64,000 bases of DNA from Muribaculaceae bacterium. GTDB taxonomy: Bacteria > Bacteroidota > Bacteroidia > Bacteroidales > Muribaculaceae. Within the stretch, counting starts at the first letter, position 1. Every line of letters begins with the position of its first letter. The stretch lies in the NCBI GenBank assembly GCA_022509085.1, contig JAFLTW010000002.1:275217-339216 (forward strand), read 5' to 3'. The translations under genes were made by a program, and so were the position numbers. Under the pieces are notes generated by a model. That model did not search any database. It saw only the letters and a list, made by a program, of their open reading frames with translations, and was not told the origin of the DNA. Shown piece after piece: positions 54,035 through 60,919 of this stretch.

Positions 54035-55143
54035 CAATTATCATTAAGCCAACATTTAATTGCAACTTCCGATGTTCATATTGTTATCTAACTAATAATG
54101 TTAAGTCGGATATTTTAATAATGAATTATAAGGATGCGGAAACCCTTATTTCTCAAGTCGTAACGTTTTGTAAGAAAAATAGCAGACGGAGGTTAACTAT
54201 TATTTGGCATGGGGGTGAACCACTATTGTGGGGAATCGAAAACTATCGTTCAATTTTTGCTTTTGCCGCACAATTAACAGATGATATTCGTATACGTCAT
54301 TGTCTGCAAACAAATTTATCCCTAATTAATGAAGATTATATAGATCTCTTTAAGAAATATAATGTTAAGATTGGGTTCTCTCTTGATGGGCCAAAAGATA
54401 TAAACGATAGATATCGAAAACGAATAGATGGAAGAGGAACTTTTGACACGATTATAAGGAATCTATATAAATGTCGTGACGCTGGACTTAATGTGGGAGC
54501 AATAGTTGTTGCAAGTTCTGTTTTAAAAAATCGTATTCCTGAATTATACCGTTTTATTTGCGAATATAAGTTGAATTTCAAATTTAATCCTCTCTTTTTG
54601 GCAGGTGAGGCATCTAATTGTCAGAACTCATCGTTGTCTCCACTTGAATATGCCCAAATGTCGAATGAATTATTTGATCTTTGGTTCTTCGATAAAGAAC
54701 ATCATATTAAGGAATCAACCTTTGAAGATATTGCAAGTGCTTTTTTAACAGAAAATAAGATTACTAAAGGGTGCATGTTTTCAAGAAATTGTCAAGATAA
54801 TTTCTTGGCTATTTCGCCACATGGTGATGTTTTTCCATGCGGAAGATTTTGTGATACAGACACAACGTATTCTTATGGTAATATTAATGAAGAGCCACTT
54901 GAAATTATTCTAAAACGTAGAAAAGATTCTGCACAATATAAAAGAGCAGAGTTTATTGGGGAAGTAGGATGTAAGGATTGCTCCTTTTTTGATATTTGTC
55001 ATGGAGGATGCCTACATGACGGCTATTTGAATGGTGGTAATTTTGAATCTAAAACATTTCTTTGTGCCGCATATAAATTAATTTTTGGTCATATCCGAAA
55101 CCGCGTGCAAAACTACTTAGTGCCTTATTACAATTCAAATTAA
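54031..55143 (+). CDS. Radical SAM/SPASM peptide-modifying enzyme
   Basis: A 370-residue enzyme. C11xxxC15xxC18 (NCNFRCSYC) binds the SAM-cleaving [4Fe-4S] cluster; HGGEPLLWG and FSLDGPKDINDRYR follow. The C-terminal SPASM region (about 247-352: KGCMFSRNC, FPCGRFC, CKDCSFFDICHGGC, FLCAAYK) holds ligands for two auxiliary clusters, as in anaerobic sulfatase maturases and RiPP maturases. The 4-bp overlap and neighbour gene point to the 58-residue peptide as substrate. The absence of any sulfatase nearby argues against a sulfatase maturase. Confidence 0.9.
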   Translation: MTIIIKPTFNCNFRCSYCYLTNNVKSDILIMNYKDAETLISQVVTFCKKNSRRRLTIIWHGGEPLLWGIENYRSIFAFAAQLTDDIRIRHCLQTNLSLINEDYIDLFKKYNVKIGFSLDGPKDINDRYRKRIDGRGTFDTIIRNLYKCRDAGLNVGAIVVASSVLKNRIPELYRFICEYKLNFKFNPLFLAGEASNCQNSSLSPLEYAQMSNELFDLWFFDKEHHIKESTFEDIASAFLTENKITKGCMFSRNCQDNFLAISPHGDVFPCGRFCDTDTTYSYGNINEEPLEIILKRRKDSAQYKRAEFIGEVGCKDCSFFDICHGGCLHDGYLNGGNFESKTFLCAAYKLIFGHIRNRVQNYLVPYYNSN

Positions 55144-55232
55144 TCACTTTATTTTTCAAAAGTTGCCGCACTGATTTGTTTGTACACTTCAAATCTACTA
55201 AATCGTTTTTAAGAAATACTCATTAATGGATT

Positions 55233-55271
55233 ACCTCGGCACCTACTCTTGGTTGGTGCCGAGGTTTTTTC
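55233..55271 (+). terminator. Terminator of the rSAM operon
   Basis: ACCTCGGCACC (55233-55243) pairs with GGTGCCGAGGT (55255-55265), loop of 11, followed by TTTTTT. A strong intrinsic terminator about 90 bp past the rSAM stop. Confidence 0.9.
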
Positions 55272-55942
55272 TTTGGTTGACACCTTGGATGGTTCACCGA
55301 ATATTGCTCCGACTGGCCCCTTGTGATTGGTCGGGTTATTAACCCATATAATATTCTAATGTGGAACCATCTCCTGCGGCTCTCGGCTGTTCGGCTTCTG
55401 ACGGGCCTCGATTACGGCAACACTTCGTTGTCGTTCTACATCGGCTTAGTCGGCGACTTGACTTTTGTTGTATTGCTTGTCATTCTCGAAAGAAAAACAG
55501 TGTGTGAAAGCGTTCTTTTATATTACGTTTTTGAAGACTTATGTTCGTTGCCTATTTCATCTGCAAAGGTAGGGTCAATCGCTAATCGCAATACAGGCCT
55601 GCCGATTTGACTATTGTCCCTTTTCGGCTGTACTCGGCATAGTCAAGCAAGCTTTCCTCTGCTCTCATTGGCACGAAAAGTCATTATAGAATTTTATAAA
55701 AAATTGAGACAGGTCGCAATTTTTGACCGACGCAGCCTTAAAATTCTTTTGAAATTTTGGGGTTTCATCACTTTCTGAGCACTCCCAGATTATTGCATCG
55801 ATAAATCAAACGTGCATCAGCACATAACTTTTAATTCAATACAATATGATTTTACCCGACAAAAGACCTCAAGAGGCTAAATTAGTCAATCTGACCGACT
55901 ACTCGCCGTTGATTGTTGTATATGAAATCGCAAAGATTTTTG
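55272..55942 (+). other. Region without a supported gene
   Basis: The first part (55272-55610) is GC-richer than the surrounding DNA and has an open 95-codon frame from 55323 that looks like no known protein. A second short frame (55850-55954, MILPDKRPQEAKLVNLTDYS...) may be a decayed gene end. CGCAATTTTTGACC at about 55709 resembles remains of the hairpin elements. I suspect degenerate mobile DNA but cannot name it. Confidence 0.35.
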
Positions 55943-55950
55943 TAATTTTG
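55943..55950 (+). promoter_or_regulatory. -7 promoter box for the small membrane protein gene
   Basis: TAATTTTG, 28 bp before the ATG at 55979. Confidence 0.5.
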
Positions 55951-55978
55951 TAATTCCAACTCTTAAACAGTTTTTTCG

Positions 55979-56257
55979 ATGTCAGAAGAAAAAAATACCG
56001 AGCAAATTCTTAAAGAATTTCATACTCAAACAAAGAGGCAACAACCTAAAGAGACACAGAGTGAAGAAGTCTTAACAGTATGTGGTATTATCCTAATGAT
56101 AATAGCAGTGTTAGGAGGACTTGTAATGTGGTTTGCATACGACTTTAATTTCTTCGTAGCATTAGCGTATGCCTTTGGGGGTTTCGTTTTTGGACTTACC
56201 CTTTATGTTATTGCCAAAATATGTAAAGTCTTGATTGAAATTCGAGATAAAGAATAA
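55979..56257 (+). CDS. Small two-helix membrane protein
   Basis: A 92-residue protein: a charged, Gln/Glu-rich N-terminus (about 1-29), then two transmembrane helices (about 31-51 VLTVCGIILMIIAVLGGLVMW and about 59-82 FVALAYAFGGFVFGLTLYVIA) and a short charged tail. No homology recognised. It has a promoter-like box and stands alone on the plus strand. Confidence 0.65.
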   Translation: MSEEKNTEQILKEFHTQTKRQQPKETQSEEVLTVCGIILMIIAVLGGLVMWFAYDFNFFVALAYAFGGFVFGLTLYVIAKICKVLIEIRDKE

Positions 56258-56346
56258 ATTCTTGTCTTTTCGATACAGAGTGCTTGATTATACTTTTCCC
56301 TTAAAGGTAATAACAATTAAGCATGTGTTGGAGTCTGCCTGGATCC

Positions 56347-56658
56347 TTAATTTTCTCTCTCATAAATCAAGATTTTATCTCTATCTATTGAGGGTTTTGC
56401 AAAATCCATTATCCCATTGACTTCCACCAAATCAACTCGTCGTCCTGCTATATTACTTAAGTCCATAAGCATGGCTCCCATTTTGAAAAGCGAAACCACA
56501 CCCTTGGATTCGTCATAGTCAACTAAAATGTCTATGTCACTGTTTTCGGTCTCCTCGCCGCGTGAAAAAGATCCGAATAGCCAAGCCTGTTTTACAGGCT
56601 GACTTTTGAGATATTCCCGGATCTTGGGGAGCAATTCTGAAACAAATGTATTTATCAT
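56347..56658 (-). CDS. MntA-like nucleotidyltransferase
   Basis: A 103-residue minimal nucleotidyltransferase: QAWLFGSFSRGEETENSDIDILVDYD carries the GSxxRGE and DxD (Asp-Ile-Asp) catalytic motifs. Such proteins are the antitoxin half of HEPN/MNT pairs and AMPylate the HEPN toxin. The HEPN gene, normally adjacent, is absent on both sides, so this is an orphan antitoxin or a remnant of a pair. Confidence 0.88.
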   Translation of the reverse strand: MINTFVSELLPKIREYLKSQPVKQAWLFGSFSRGEETENSDIDILVDYDESKGVVSLFKMGAMLMDLSNIAGRRVDLVEVNGIMDFAKPSIDRDKILIYEREN

Positions 56659-56765
56659 GACAAGACGATAGAGAAGAGTTATAATACTCGCAAATTAGCA
56701 ATAACTTTTTATAAATACAATGCATCCATGTATTAGAAGGCAGGAAGGATTCCCCCCGATGCAGA

Positions 56766-57038
56766 TTCAAAAAATTGTGATGACATCTGTTTGTATTTGG
56801 ATTAGGATTTGGGGGAGAGGTGGACGAGGCTTACTAAATCTACGGATGAATTTAATATCTTCTCAAGATATTGCTTCAAATCACTCATAAGAAATATCTT
56901 CGGAGACATTTCTACAATAATGTCAACATCACTGTCGGACCGAGTATCTCCACGCGCCATAGAGCCGAATAAGGTCATACCGGTAACACCATATGCATTC
57001 TACAAATATGATTTGTTCTCGGTGATAAGTTTATACAT
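56766..57038 (-). pseudogene. Second MntA-like nucleotidyltransferase, interrupted
   Basis: The minus strand from ATG 57038 reads MYKLITENKSYL, then an in-frame TAG (57002-57000), then NAYGVTGMTLFGSMARGDTRSDSDVDIIVEM with the GSxxRGD and DxD motifs intact, and SVDLV before it diverges and ends in TGA at 56768. Premature stop plus lost C-terminus indicate a decayed gene. Its sense is the same as the intact copy downstream. Confidence 0.75.
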
Positions 57039-57057
57039 CCGCTTTGGGTGCACATAA

Positions 57058-57246
57058 TTATTTGTGGGATCGCTGTTCATAATCCTTCAGGGCTTCTTTG
57101 GCGGGTACTACTCGGGGCGTACCGTTTTTGTCGGCGAAAACCATGTCTTGTCCGAGGGCTGCCTTACGGCGGAGAAGGTCCTCGTAGGATTGCTTTAGGC
57201 CCTTCTCTAATTTATCCTTTAATTCGCGTTTTTCTTGTTCAGACAT
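57058..57246 (-). CDS. Small partner-type protein, copy retained without its zeta-like toxin
   Basis: A 62-residue protein (MSEQEKRELKDKLEKGLKQS, then LLRRKAALGQDMVFADKNGTPRVVPAKEAL) nearly identical to the one at 58578-58766. Its N-terminus overlaps a second frame that still encodes FTQIKESCLN, the C-terminal residues of the zeta-like kinase, but the rest of that toxin is gone. The intact frame despite toxin loss is what an antitoxin would show. The function is not proven. Confidence 0.7.
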   Translation of the reverse strand: MSEQEKRELKDKLEKGLKQSYEDLLRRKAALGQDMVFADKNGTPRVVPAKEALKDYEQRSHK

Positions 57247-57285
57247 GATTCTTTGATTTGAGTAAACTAATGCAATCGCAATTGC

Positions 57286-58029
57286 TTAGTGCTTTCCTCC
57301 CGTCTTTGCCTTGTCGAAAACGGTGGTAAAATACGAATTCATGTATTCTATCAAGGCCGAAGAGTTGGATTGAACCACATATTGGGTATCAATCTTCCGA
57401 ATAGCATTATTCTTTAATGAATCTAACGGGACGAGCATAAAAGTCTGTGGAGATGAAGGCGTACCTCCTACTCCCAAAGCGATAATGACCTTACGCTTTT
57501 CTTGTCTTTGGAATTTGTGATATCTATCTATCTGCCATTTTTCAAATTGTACTTCCCCATGCTGCCACTTAGAACGGTATTTACATTCGATATAGTAGTC
57601 GATGGTCCCATTTCCTCGTTTCTGACTTATATGTAAATCTGGATTTTTGCTCGACTCTGCCACTACTCCGGCACTTGACACGGCATCCTGCGTGCGGTCT
57701 AAAAGAGTTAATCTCCAGTCAGCAAGGAGATTCACAACAAAATCTTCAAAGCTGTTTCCTTTGGCTTTAGATGAGTCAGTTTCCTGTGAGTTTACTGCTG
57801 ACGCTTCTTTTGCAACAGAGTCTTCAATTTTGTCGGGCTTGATGCACTGATCAGTACCTGCTACAGAGGAATGAATCGGAAGAGATTCCTCATTATTGGT
57901 GATGATTGGAGTTGACATCTCGTTGGATTGAGAGTCCCTTGATTTCGAAGCCACCATCATGATTCCAACAACCAAAACGGCAGCCCCTATTATTATCAAT
58001 ATTATTCCCATAAGTTTTTTGGTGTTCAT
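57286..58029 (-). CDS. Membrane-anchored PD-(D/E)XK-like nuclease-fold protein
   Basis: A 247-residue protein with an N-terminal transmembrane helix (about 6-27: LMGIILIIIGAAVLVVGIMMVA), a Ser/Glu-rich linker (about 30-90) and a restriction-endonuclease-like domain (about 92-235: GNSFEDFVVNLL, then PDLHISQKRGNGTIDYYIECKYRS). Glu of NSFED, the Asp of IDYY and ECK form a plausible E..D..ExK active site. A membrane-tethered nuclease fold in a TA/defence stack is unusual. Partner unknown. Confidence 0.7.
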   Translation of the reverse strand: MNTKKLMGIILIIIGAAVLVVGIMMVASKSRDSQSNEMSTPIITNNEESLPIHSSVAGTDQCIKPDKIEDSVAKEASAVNSQETDSSKAKGNSFEDFVVNLLADWRLTLLDRTQDAVSSAGVVAESSKNPDLHISQKRGNGTIDYYIECKYRSKWQHGEVQFEKWQIDRYHKFQRQEKRKVIIALGVGGTPSSPQTFMLVPLDSLKNNAIRKIDTQYVVQSNSSALIEYMNSYFTTVFDKAKTGGKH

Positions 58030-58047
58030 AAATTTACGATGGTGTTT

Positions 58048-58140
58048 TCAGTTTTTCTCATATTCTGTCAAATCTTCCTTGGGCGGGACTATGCGCGGCT
58101 TATCTTTTTAATTAGTGAAAACCCAACCTGTCCTATGGCC
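58048..58140 (-). pseudogene. Fourth, decayed copy of the small partner gene
   Basis: The minus strand reads GHRTGWVFTN, an in-frame TAA, KDKPRIVPPKEDLTEYEKN and TGA, an eroded version of LGQDMVFADENGMPRVVPAREALKEYEKQ. It follows the DUF2442 gene by 13 bp. Confidence 0.65.
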
Positions 58141-58153
58141 AAAATATAACTGA

Positions 58154-58396
58154 TCACTTTAATTCGCCAGCGTATAATTGTTCTATCGGGAAAATTAAGT
58201 CCCAATTTTTCCCCCAAACTACATTCCCATTTTCTATATTGAATCTTTTGAATTTCTTTGGGTCGAGATATTTGTTATATTGGGGATGAGGATGACGTCT
58301 TATGAAATCGCCTATGCATACATCTCTTTCCGCACCATCTGAAAAAGTGATACGAAGAATAAGATTGCCCAAATCTTTCGCTCTCGTTACTTTCAT
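58154..58396 (-). CDS. DUF2442 family protein
   Basis: An 80-residue protein (MKVTRAKDLGNLILRITFSDGAERDVCIGDF, then FKRFNIENGNVVWGKNWDLIFPIEQLYAGEL) matching DUF2442, which commonly forms a small toxin-antitoxin-like pair with DUF4160. Here the DUF4160 gene just upstream survives only as a C-terminal fragment, 2 bp away, so the pair is broken. Confidence 0.82.
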   Translation of the reverse strand: MKVTRAKDLGNLILRITFSDGAERDVCIGDFIRRHPHPQYNKYLDPKKFKRFNIENGNVVWGKNWDLIFPIEQLYAGELK

Positions 58397-58398
58397 AG

Positions 58399-58563
58399 TT
58401 ATATTTTCTTTGTGATTTTAGTGCTTCTGATCCTTTGCTTCATTACAAAGAATTTAACCCATTTTTCAATTATGTTTTTGTAATACTTCTGAATAAATTC
58501 AATTGCGGTCTTCTGATCTTTGTCAGGCAGAGTTTTCAGTGAGGGTTTTAATTCATTCGCTTT
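58399..58563 (-). pseudogene. 5'-truncated DUF4160 gene fragment
   Basis: The minus strand codes for KANELKPSLKTLPDKDQKTA, then a helix ending in ITKKI and TAA, matching the C-terminus of DUF4160. No start codon or N-terminal domain is left. The truncation point shares CGCTTTGGGT with the sequence next to the other small-gene copy (57040-57049 and 58558-58567), suggesting a common recombination breakpoint. Confidence 0.7.
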
Positions 58564-58577
58564 GGGTACTCATGTTT

Positions 58578-58766
58578 TTATGAATTAGTTTGCTTTTCGT
58601 ATTCTTTCAAGGCTTCGCGTGCGGGTACTACTCGAGGCATGCCGTTTTCGTCGGCGAAGACCATGTCCTGGCCGAGGGCTGCCTTACGGCGGAGAAGGTC
58701 CTCGTAGGATTGCTTGAGGCCCTTGTCAATTTTATCAAATAAGCTTAATTCTTCCTGTTCAGACAT
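58578..58766 (-). CDS. Small protein overlapping the zeta-like kinase gene
   Basis: A 62-residue hydrophilic protein (MSEQEELSLFDKIDKGLKQS, then LLRRKAALGQDMVFADENGMPRVVPAREAL). Its ATG lies 22 bp inside the 3' end of the zeta-like kinase gene in another frame, so the two are translated together. Four copies of this family occur in the window. I infer an antitoxin or accessory partner. Confidence 0.75.
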   Translation of the reverse strand: MSEQEELSLFDKIDKGLKQSYEDLLRRKAALGQDMVFADENGMPRVVPAREALKEYEKQTNS

Positions 58767-59317
58767 GATTCTTTGATTTGAGTAAATAACTTGGGATTAA
58801 CAACCTCTCTATTATTTGCTATCATTTTTGCGGTTGTTTCGTTGTCATAAAACATCCAACTGTCTACTATCGGTGCAAATATAGTGAAAAAGTTTTGAAG
58901 TCCGGCCCAATAACGTCGATAAATTACGTCGGTAGGAATGTTGTGGCCTCCCTCGCTTACGCGCTTGGATACACGCTCCGCGGCCATCTCAGGTGACGGC
59001 AACCAAAAGAAAAGCAAAATTACTGTATATCCTAATTCTTTTGCTTTCTTGATGGTGTTGGCATATGATTTGGTTGCCAAAGTAGTTTCGATAGCGAATG
59101 TTTTTCTTTCAGACATTAGGTTGCCGATGCGTTGGAGCATCAGTTTCCCGGCTTCTATTGCTACCGACTCCGGGTTGAAAGGGGAAAGACCCCGGGCTAT
59201 CTCATCGGCATTGACAAACTCCCTACAACCCAATAATTCAGGTAAAACGGAATAGGAGGCGGTAGTTTTACCTGCTCCATTGCAACCGGCGATTATGAAT
59301 AATGTGGGGGATGACAT
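58745..59317 (-). CDS. Zeta-toxin-like AAA_33 kinase
   Basis: A 190-residue P-loop protein: Walker A GCNGAGKTT (11-19), NADEIARGLSPFNPESVAIEAG, ETTLATKS, RVSEGGHNIPTDVIYRRY. These match zeta/PezT-type toxins, which phosphorylate UDP-N-acetylglucosamine and stop cell-wall synthesis, but many AAA_33 relatives have other substrates. The classical epsilon antitoxin normally precedes zeta; here the small partner follows and overlaps it. The promoter region is the 42-bp repeat array. Confidence 0.85.
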   Translation of the reverse strand: MSSPTLFIIAGCNGAGKTTASYSVLPELLGCREFVNADEIARGLSPFNPESVAIEAGKLMLQRIGNLMSERKTFAIETTLATKSYANTIKKAKELGYTVILLFFWLPSPEMAAERVSKRVSEGGHNIPTDVIYRRYWAGLQNFFTIFAPIVDSWMFYDNETTAKMIANNREVVNPKLFTQIKESCLNRKN

Positions 59318-59338
59318 GTAAAATATTTATTTAGGGGG

Positions 59339-59583
59339 ATTGACTCGTATTCGCTCGTCTATCCTCGTGGCTTTGGCGGGATTGACTCGCATTCGCTCGT
59401 CTATCCTCGGAGGATTTGGCGGGATTGACTCGCATTCGCTCGTCTATCCTTGGAGGCTTTGGCGGGATTGACTCGCATTCGCTCGTCTATCCTCGGGGAT
59501 TTGGCGGGATTGACTCGCATTCGCTCGTCTATCCTCGGGGATTTGGCGGGATTGACTCGCATTCGCTCGTCTATCCTTGGAGG
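59339..59583. repeat. Six tandem copies of a 42-43-bp unit (VNTR)
   Basis: Units start ATTGACTCGCATTCGCTCG at 59339, 59381, 59424, 59467, 59509 and 59551, each ending TTTGGCGGG, nearly identical with no unique spacers, so it is not a CRISPR array. It lies between the zeta-like gene and a 24-bp inverted repeat and probably varies in copy number. Confidence 0.9.
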
Positions 59584-59593
59584 GGAGCCCCTT

Positions 59594-59746
59594 GCAAGAA
59601 TTTTATAATGGACTGAATCAATTTTTTACAAAAATTGCTTATTTGTTAAATGTATCGGTAATATCTCAAATAAATTTGGCTATTACCGCTACCTTCAACA
59701 AAACCGCAACTTGCGGTTGCGGTTCAGTCCATTATAAAATTCTTGC
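59594..59746. mobile_element. 153-bp segment bounded by perfect 24-bp inverted repeats
   Basis: GCAAGAATTTTATAATGG... (59594-59617) is repeated exactly inverted at 59723-59746. The right arm runs into the 3' end of the tRNA-Ser fragment. Inside, AACCGCAAC (59702-59710) and GTTGCGGTT (59716-59724) form another stem, probably the tRNA terminator. It could be a MITE or an inverted duplicate of the native tRNA downstream region. Confidence 0.65.
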
Positions 59747-59802
59747 GGAGCAAGCGGGATTCGAACCCGCGGTACGCTTTTGGCGCACACACGCTTTCCA
59801 GG
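59744..59802 (-). other. 3' half of tRNA-Ser (GGA anticodon), attachment site
   Basis: The minus strand reads from GCCTGGAAAGCGTG through a long variable arm and GGTTCGAATCC to TGCTCCGC: the anticodon loop, variable arm, T-arm and acceptor 3' side of tRNA-Ser. The 5' half is missing and unrelated sequence begins at the anticodon stem. Such 3' fragments mark one end of integrative elements. By orientation the element extends to the right, beyond 64000, where the intact tRNA should be. Confidence 0.8.
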
Positions 59803-59892
59803 CATTTGCGTGATAACTCCTAATAGGCTGAAAGACAGCGGCCCCAGTGGTTGTTTATATATTTTTTTTCACGTGATTTTCACGTCTTGACC

Positions 59893-60366
59893 TCATTTTG
59901 CTAAAATCTGCTCAAACTCAATCCCGTTCTTAGCACAGAGCACTTGAAAGGCAGTCAACTGACGGTGTAGTTCCTTATTCTCCTGCTCCAACTCGTCACG
60001 CTTGTTTTCGAGGCGGATTATTCGCTCGTTGAAGTCTGATAATAGGTGAGACACGTTCTGGTCTAATGTAGCCATCTTGGCAACCGTCTCGGCATCTAAT
60101 CCCATTTGGTTGTTGTAATGGTTATTATAGCCATTGTTGTTTCCCCTATTATTGTGAATTCTCACTATGTCGAGTTCATCATAATAGTCATCAATATTGT
60201 CAATGTTATATACTTGCTGCAATTTATCTATATAAGCCGGAGAAACAACTGTTTTCCCATTTTCCATAGCGGAAACTGAACTTTGAGGTATCTCCAATGT
60301 CTGCGCCACGTCCGATTGTTTTAACCGAAGATCGGTTCGTAGTCTTCTCAGATTAAAGCGCGTCAT
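59893..60366 (-). CDS. XRE-family repressor with C-terminal coiled coil
   Basis: A 157-residue protein: helix-turn-helix at about 5-60 (LRLKQSDVAQTLEIPQSSVSAMENG), an Asn/Gly/His-rich linker (about 72-88: NNRGNNNGYNNHYNN), and a C-terminal coiled coil (about 105-150). It is probably the repressor of the integrative element. It diverges from the replication-module genes across a region full of repeated operator-like sequences. Confidence 0.87.
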   Translation of the reverse strand: MTRFNLRRLRTDLRLKQSDVAQTLEIPQSSVSAMENGKTVVSPAYIDKLQQVYNIDNIDDYYDELDIVRIHNNRGNNNGYNNHYNNQMGLDAETVAKMATLDQNVSHLLSDFNERIIRLENKRDELEQENKELHRQLTAFQVLCAKNGIEFEQILAK

Positions 60367-60574
60367 TTTGTTAAATATAGTTAAAATACAACTCGTATTG
60401 TGATAAATATCGCTATATATCGCTATATTTGCCGATTATTTGACTCTCTTTTCAGTATTTGCGCCTAATCGTTAAGCGTTATAGCACTGCAAAGTTAGTC
60501 AAAAAAATTGAAATGGCAAAGATTTATAACGATTTTTTGCCGATTTATAACGAAATATAACGATATATTAAATT
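60367..60574. promoter_or_regulatory. Divergent control region with repeated TATAACG sites
   Basis: TTATAACGA occurs twice (60521 and 60545 area), with AATATAACGATATA before the plus gene, TATCGCTATATATCGCTATA near 60406-60428 and AGCGTTATAG near 60475. These look like repressor operators. -7-like boxes are TATATTTG (60424-60431, plus) and TAACTTTG (about 60498-60491, minus). Confidence 0.55.
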
Positions 60575-60919
60575 ATGTTACCTTCAACTCCACCTCCAGT
60601 AAGCAAATATGGTGCTTACAAAATCGAGGAAACGTGTGCATTGTTAGGATGTGGACGTGATTCCTTACGAGAGAAAACTAAGACTGGTAAAATCAAGCAT
60701 GACAGGCTTGATGAAGATTGCGAAACAACGGTCTATTATGCTAAAGAAATCCTCCGTTATTGGTTCAATGCAACTAAGCAACCGAAGACTGAGGGTGAAT
60801 TAGATCATATCCTTGATGAATTGCAGCAGAAAGGTTATGAGGCCACGTTCGGTTGCAAACCTCCTGAATTAAAGCCTAAAAAGCCACGACAACTTAAAAC
60901 CTCTGTCAATGATGTATGA
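60575..60919 (+). CDS. Helix-turn-helix (HTH_17/excisionase-like) protein
   Basis: A 114-residue protein with a MerR/Xis-type winged helix: YGAYKIEETCALLGCGRDSLREKTKTGKIKHDRLDEDCETTVYYAKEILRYW. Such proteins act as excisionases or replication/transcription regulators of integrative elements. It is divergent from the repressor and overlaps the next gene by 4 bp. The C-terminus is rich in Lys and Pro. Confidence 0.75.
   Translation: MLPSTPPPVSKYGAYKIEETCALLGCGRDSLREKTKTGKIKHDRLDEDCETTVYYAKEILRYWFNATKQPKTEGELDHILDELQQKGYEATFGCKPPELKPKKPRQLKTSVNDV

Noticed and set aside
54031..55143. Anaerobic sulfatase maturase
   Set aside because: The SPASM architecture would allow it, but no sulfatase is near and the enzyme is coupled to a precursor-like peptide.
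55323..55610. A 95-codon plus-strand frame
   Set aside because: No homology, no promoter, lies just after a terminator; kept only as an unresolved region.
56347..56658. Complete HEPN/MNT toxin-antitoxin pair
   Set aside because: No HEPN-domain gene lies on either side of the nucleotidyltransferase.
59339..59583. CRISPR array
   Set aside because: The units are contiguous and nearly identical, without unique spacers, and no cas gene is present.
59416..59616. A 66-codon frame with repeated IDSHSLVYP units
   Set aside because: It is the 42-bp tandem repeat read as protein; no start signal or homology.
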